A stretch of DNA of 64,000 nt, from positions 1-64,000 of the forward strand of contig NZ_JAGGKK010000013.1 of assembly GCF_017873675.1 (NCBI RefSeq), in the 5' to 3' direction. The translations under genes were made by a program, and so were the position numbers. Below are positions 61,747 through 64,000 of this stretch, piece after piece (positions within the stretch are counted from its first letter, which is position 1; each line of letters opens with the position of its first letter). The notes beneath the pieces were generated by a model that saw only the letters and a list, made by a program, of their open reading frames with translations, made no database searches and was not told the DNA's origin. Source of the stretch: Virgibacillus litoralis (GTDB taxonomy: Bacteria > Bacillota > Bacilli > Bacillales > Amphibacillaceae).

Positions 61747-63057
61747 ATGAGGAAATCTGTTGTAGCAATTGTAGGTCGACCGAATGTAGGCAAATCGACT
61801 ATTTTCAATAGACTGGTAGGAGAACGAATATCTATTGTGGAGGATATACCTGGTGTAACCAGAGACCGAATATACGCTCAAGCTGAATGGTTAACATCAA
61901 CATTTAATCTGATCGATACGGGTGGCATTGAAATTGGTGATGAACCATTACTAGTACAAATGCGTCAACAAGCTGAAGTTGCTATCGATGAAGCGGATGT
62001 AATTGTATTTTTATTAAATGGTCGCGAAGGAATTACGGCCGCTGATGAGGAAGTTGCGAAACTTTTATTTAAATCAAACAAACCTGTTGTTGTTGCTGTT
62101 AATAAAATGGACAATCCTGAAATGCGTGAAGAAATATACGAATATTATTCATTAGGGTTTGGTGAACCTTATCCTATATCAGGGTCTCATGGACTTGGTT
62201 TAGGAGATTTATTGGATGCTGTTGTCGGTTATTTCCCTGAAATAAGTGATGTTGAAATAAAAGAAGATACAATTTATTTTAGTCTAATTGGGAGACCCAA
62301 TGTAGGTAAGTCTTCGTTAGTTAATTCTATGCTGAATGAGGAAAGGGTTATTGTCAGTGAGATAGAAGGGACTACAAGAGAAGCTACTGATACATACCTG
62401 AAAAGAGATGACCAGGATTATGTAATAATTGATACAGCTGGAATGCGTAAACGTGGAAAGGTATACGAAACTACAGAAAAGTATAGTGTTTTACGTGCAT
62501 TAAAAGCGATAGAGCGTTCTGATGTGGTTTTGGTTTTAATTGACGCTGAAACAGGAATAAGGGAACAGGATAAAAAAATAGCTGGTTATGCACATGAAGC
62601 AGGAAGAGCTGTTATACTTGTTGTAAACAAATGGGATACAGTTGAAACGAATGAAAAAACAATGAAAGAATTTGAGACCAAAGTTCGTTCGCATTTTCTA
62701 TTCTTGGATTATGCTCCTATTGTATTCCTATCTGCTAAAACGAAGAAACGATTGCATACATTAATTCCTGCAATAAAAGTTGCCAGTGAGAATCATTCGA
62801 AGCGTATACAAACCAATGTTTTGAATGACGTAATTATGGATGCGATAGCAATGAATCCAACCCCGACAGTAAAAGGCAAACGCTTAAAGGTATTATACGC
62901 AACACAAGTAGCTGTTAAACCGCCAAGCTTTGTTGTTTTTGTTAATAATCCTGAGTTAATGCATTTTTCATATGAAAGATTTTTGGAAAATAAAATTAGA
63001 GATGCTTTTGGTTTTGTTGGAACTCCAATAAAAATATTTGCACGAAGTCGTCAATAA
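61747..63057 (+). CDS. der: GTPase Der (EngA), ribosome assembly factor
   Basis: Double GTPase needed for 50S subunit assembly. The 436 residues have G1 of domain 1 ([14 protein letters not shown], near residues 9-22), DTGG, NKMD; and the second set [14 protein letters not shown] near 180, [10 protein letters not shown] and NKWD. A C-terminal KH-like domain ends at FARSRQ. AAAGGATG lies upstream of the ATG. gpsA starts 13 bases later. Confidence 0.96.
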   Translation: MRKSVVAIVGRPNVGKSTIFNRLVGERISIVEDIPGVTRDRIYAQAEWLTSTFNLIDTGGIEIGDEPLLVQMRQQAEVAIDEADVIVFLLNGREGITAADEEVAKLLFKSNKPVVVAVNKMDNPEMREEIYEYYSLGFGEPYPISGSHGLGLGDLLDAVVGYFPEISDVEIKEDTIYFSLIGRPNVGKSSLVNSMLNEERVIVSEIEGTTREATDTYLKRDDQDYVIIDTAGMRKRGKVYETTEKYSVLRALKAIERSDVVLVLIDAETGIREQDKKIAGYAHEAGRAVILVVNKWDTVETNEKTMKEFETKVRSHFLFLDYAPIVFLSAKTKKRLHTLIPAIKVASENHSKRIQTNVLNDVIMDAIAMNPTPTVKGKRLKVLYATQVAVKPPSFVVFVNNPELMHFSYERFLENKIRDAFGFVGTPIKIFARSRQ

Positions 63058-63070
63058 GGAGGAATTGCAA

Positions 63071-64000
63071 TTGAGTAAAGTAGCAGTATTAGGTGCTGGA
63101 AGCTGGGGGACAGCATTAAGTATTGTATTAGCTGATAATGGACATGATGTTCGTTTATGGACCCATCGTAAGGAACAAGCTGATATAATTAACACAAAAC
63201 ATAAGAATGAAAATTATTTGGATATAATGATACCGGAACACCTGAAAGCATTTAATGATTTGGAAGAAGCAGTTGACGATGTTTCCGCTATTGTTATAGT
63301 GGTCCCTACGAAAGCCATTCGTGAGGTTTGTAAGCAATTGGACACGATATTAAAACACAAAGTTACTATTATTCATGCCTCCAAAGGTATTGAACCAGAA
63401 TCGCTTAAAAGAGTGTCACAGATGATCGGCGAAGAAATGGGTGAATACACACAAGAAGATGTTGTAGTATTATCCGGACCCAGTCATGCTGAAGAGGTTG
63501 GAAAACGACAGCCAACTACCGTAACGGTATCATCAAAAGATATCAAAAATGCTGAATTAGCACAGGATTTGTTCTTTAATGAATCCTTTCGAGTATATAC
63601 AAGTCCAGACATTGTAGGGATAGAACTTGGTGGTGCGTTAAAAAACATTATTGCGCTTGGAGCTGGAATTTCGGATGGATTGGGTTATGGAGATAATGCG
63701 AAAGCAGCTCTTATTACAAGAGGGTTGGCAGAAATCACGCGATTGGGTGCCTCGCTTGGAGCCAATCCACTAACTTTTCTAGGGTTACCTGGTGTAGGTG
63801 ATCTTATTGTTACATGTACAAGTGTTCATAGCAGAAACTGGCGTGCTGGCAATTTGTTAGGAAAAGGCCAAAAACTGGAAGAAGTATTAGAACAGATGGG
63901 TATGGTTGTTGAAGGTGTAAGAACTACTAAGGCTGCCAATCAGTTTGCCCAAAAACAGCAGATAGAAATGCCAATTACTAATGGAATATATAAGATCCTG
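63071..64000 (+). CDS. gpsA: Glycerol-3-phosphate dehydrogenase [NAD(P)+], partial
   Basis: Makes sn-glycerol 3-phosphate for phospholipids from dihydroxyacetone phosphate. The reading frame runs off the window after 310 codons; the family's usual length is about 340. The start is a TTG with AAGGAGG 7 bases upstream, giving [20 protein letters not shown], the NAD-binding motif. Further motifs are [19 protein letters not shown], the catalytic Lys in [13 protein letters not shown], and GDLIVTCTS with HSRNWRAG. Its position after der is conserved. Confidence 0.95.
   Translation, partial: MSKVAVLGAGSWGTALSIVLADNGHDVRLWTHRKEQADIINTKHKNENYLDIMIPEHLKAFNDLEEAVDDVSAIVIVVPTKAIREVCKQLDTILKHKVTIIHASKGIEPESLKRVSQMIGEEMGEYTQEDVVVLSGPSHAEEVGKRQPTTVTVSSKDIKNAELAQDLFFNESFRVYTSPDIVGIELGGALKNIIALGAGISDGLGYGDNAKAALITRGLAEITRLGASLGANPLTFLGLPGVGDLIVTCTSVHSRNWRAGNLLGKGQKLEEVLEQMGMVVEGVRTTKAANQFAQKQQIEMPITNGIYKIL

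Overview
The window is a contiguous piece of chromosome from a low-GC, endospore-forming member of the Bacillaceae. Gene content and order follow the Bacillus subtilis segment running from rnz/namA (yqj genes) through nudF, fur, xerD, the spoIIA and spoVA operons, lysA, ppiB, scpAB, dacB-spmAB, resABCDE-sigX, fer, recS, gudB, sleB-ypeB, cmk and der to gpsA. Strong AGGAGG-type ribosome binding sites, the sporulation genes and the AT-rich base composition agree with this. The protein sequences and the kinds of intergenic repeats resemble Virgibacillus, Oceanobacillus or Lentibacillus more than B. subtilis, but the genus is an inference. I see no rRNA, tRNA, prophage, transposase gene or CRISPR array.

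Layout. 128-4219 (minus strand): aldehyde dehydrogenase, ribonuclease Z, NamA, glycerophosphodiester phosphodiesterase. 4287-7739: M20 peptidase, metallo-beta-lactamase-fold hydrolase, short-chain dehydrogenase. 7848-9098 (minus): an SOS-controlled Y-family DNA polymerase. 9791-10711 (minus): aldo/keto reductase. 11032-14511: nudF, an endonuclease Q-like protein, spoIIM, fur and yqzK. 14517-18844: xerD and the nucleoside-salvage genes deoB-pupG-pdp. 19531-22370: dacF-spoIIAA-spoIIAB-sigF. 22620-25159: spoVAA-spoVAB-spoVAF, without spoVAC/AD/AE between them. 25261-29917: lysA, ppiB, an M50-like membrane protease, an orphan ribT and scpAB. 30153-33163: dacB-spmA-spmB and rluB. 33785-39794: resABCDE, for cytochrome c maturation and redox signalling. 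39831-41155: a cobalamin riboswitch, a DUF4430 lipoprotein and an ECF substrate-binding membrane protein. 41251-42962: sigX-rsiX. 43067-47259: XRE regulator, ferredoxin, ypbB, RecQ-type helicase, CPBP protease and a shortened ypbE. 47385-48471 (minus): cotJABC. 48739-55011: phosphoesterase, MecA paralogue, glutamate dehydrogenase, YpdA, asparaginase (minus) and PrsW. 55134-64000: sleB-ypeB, a PilZ protein, cmk, plsC, S1 protein, yphA, der and the 5' part of gpsA.

How the genes work together. Much of the window is the sporulation programme: compartment-specific sigma control (spoIIAA/AB/sigF), engulfment (spoIIM), cortex synthesis and modification (dacB, dacF, spmAB), dipicolinate channel (spoVA), coat (cotJ) and germination (sleB, ypeB). 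The rest is core growth: chromosome condensation and dimer resolution (scpAB, xerD), respiration (res), envelope stress (sigX, prsW), nucleotide supply (cmk, deoB, pupG, pdp) and ribosome assembly (der, rluB). Candidate control sites fit the genes they precede: a LexA box at the polymerase, a PerR-like box at fur, a sigma-X autoregulatory promoter, and sigma-E, sigma-F and sigma-H promoters at dacB, dacF and spoIIA.

The least explained material is intergenic. Three families of dispersed, strongly structured, non-coding repeats fill nearly every long gap: an ~80-135 bp AT-rich element (nine copies or remnants, several directly after intrinsic terminators), a GC-rich element with terminal inverted repeats and compensatory base changes in its stems, and a 250-355 bp modular GC-rich element that starts a few bases after a stop codon. 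One AT-rich copy supplies the stop codon of ypbE and may have cut off its C-terminal domain.
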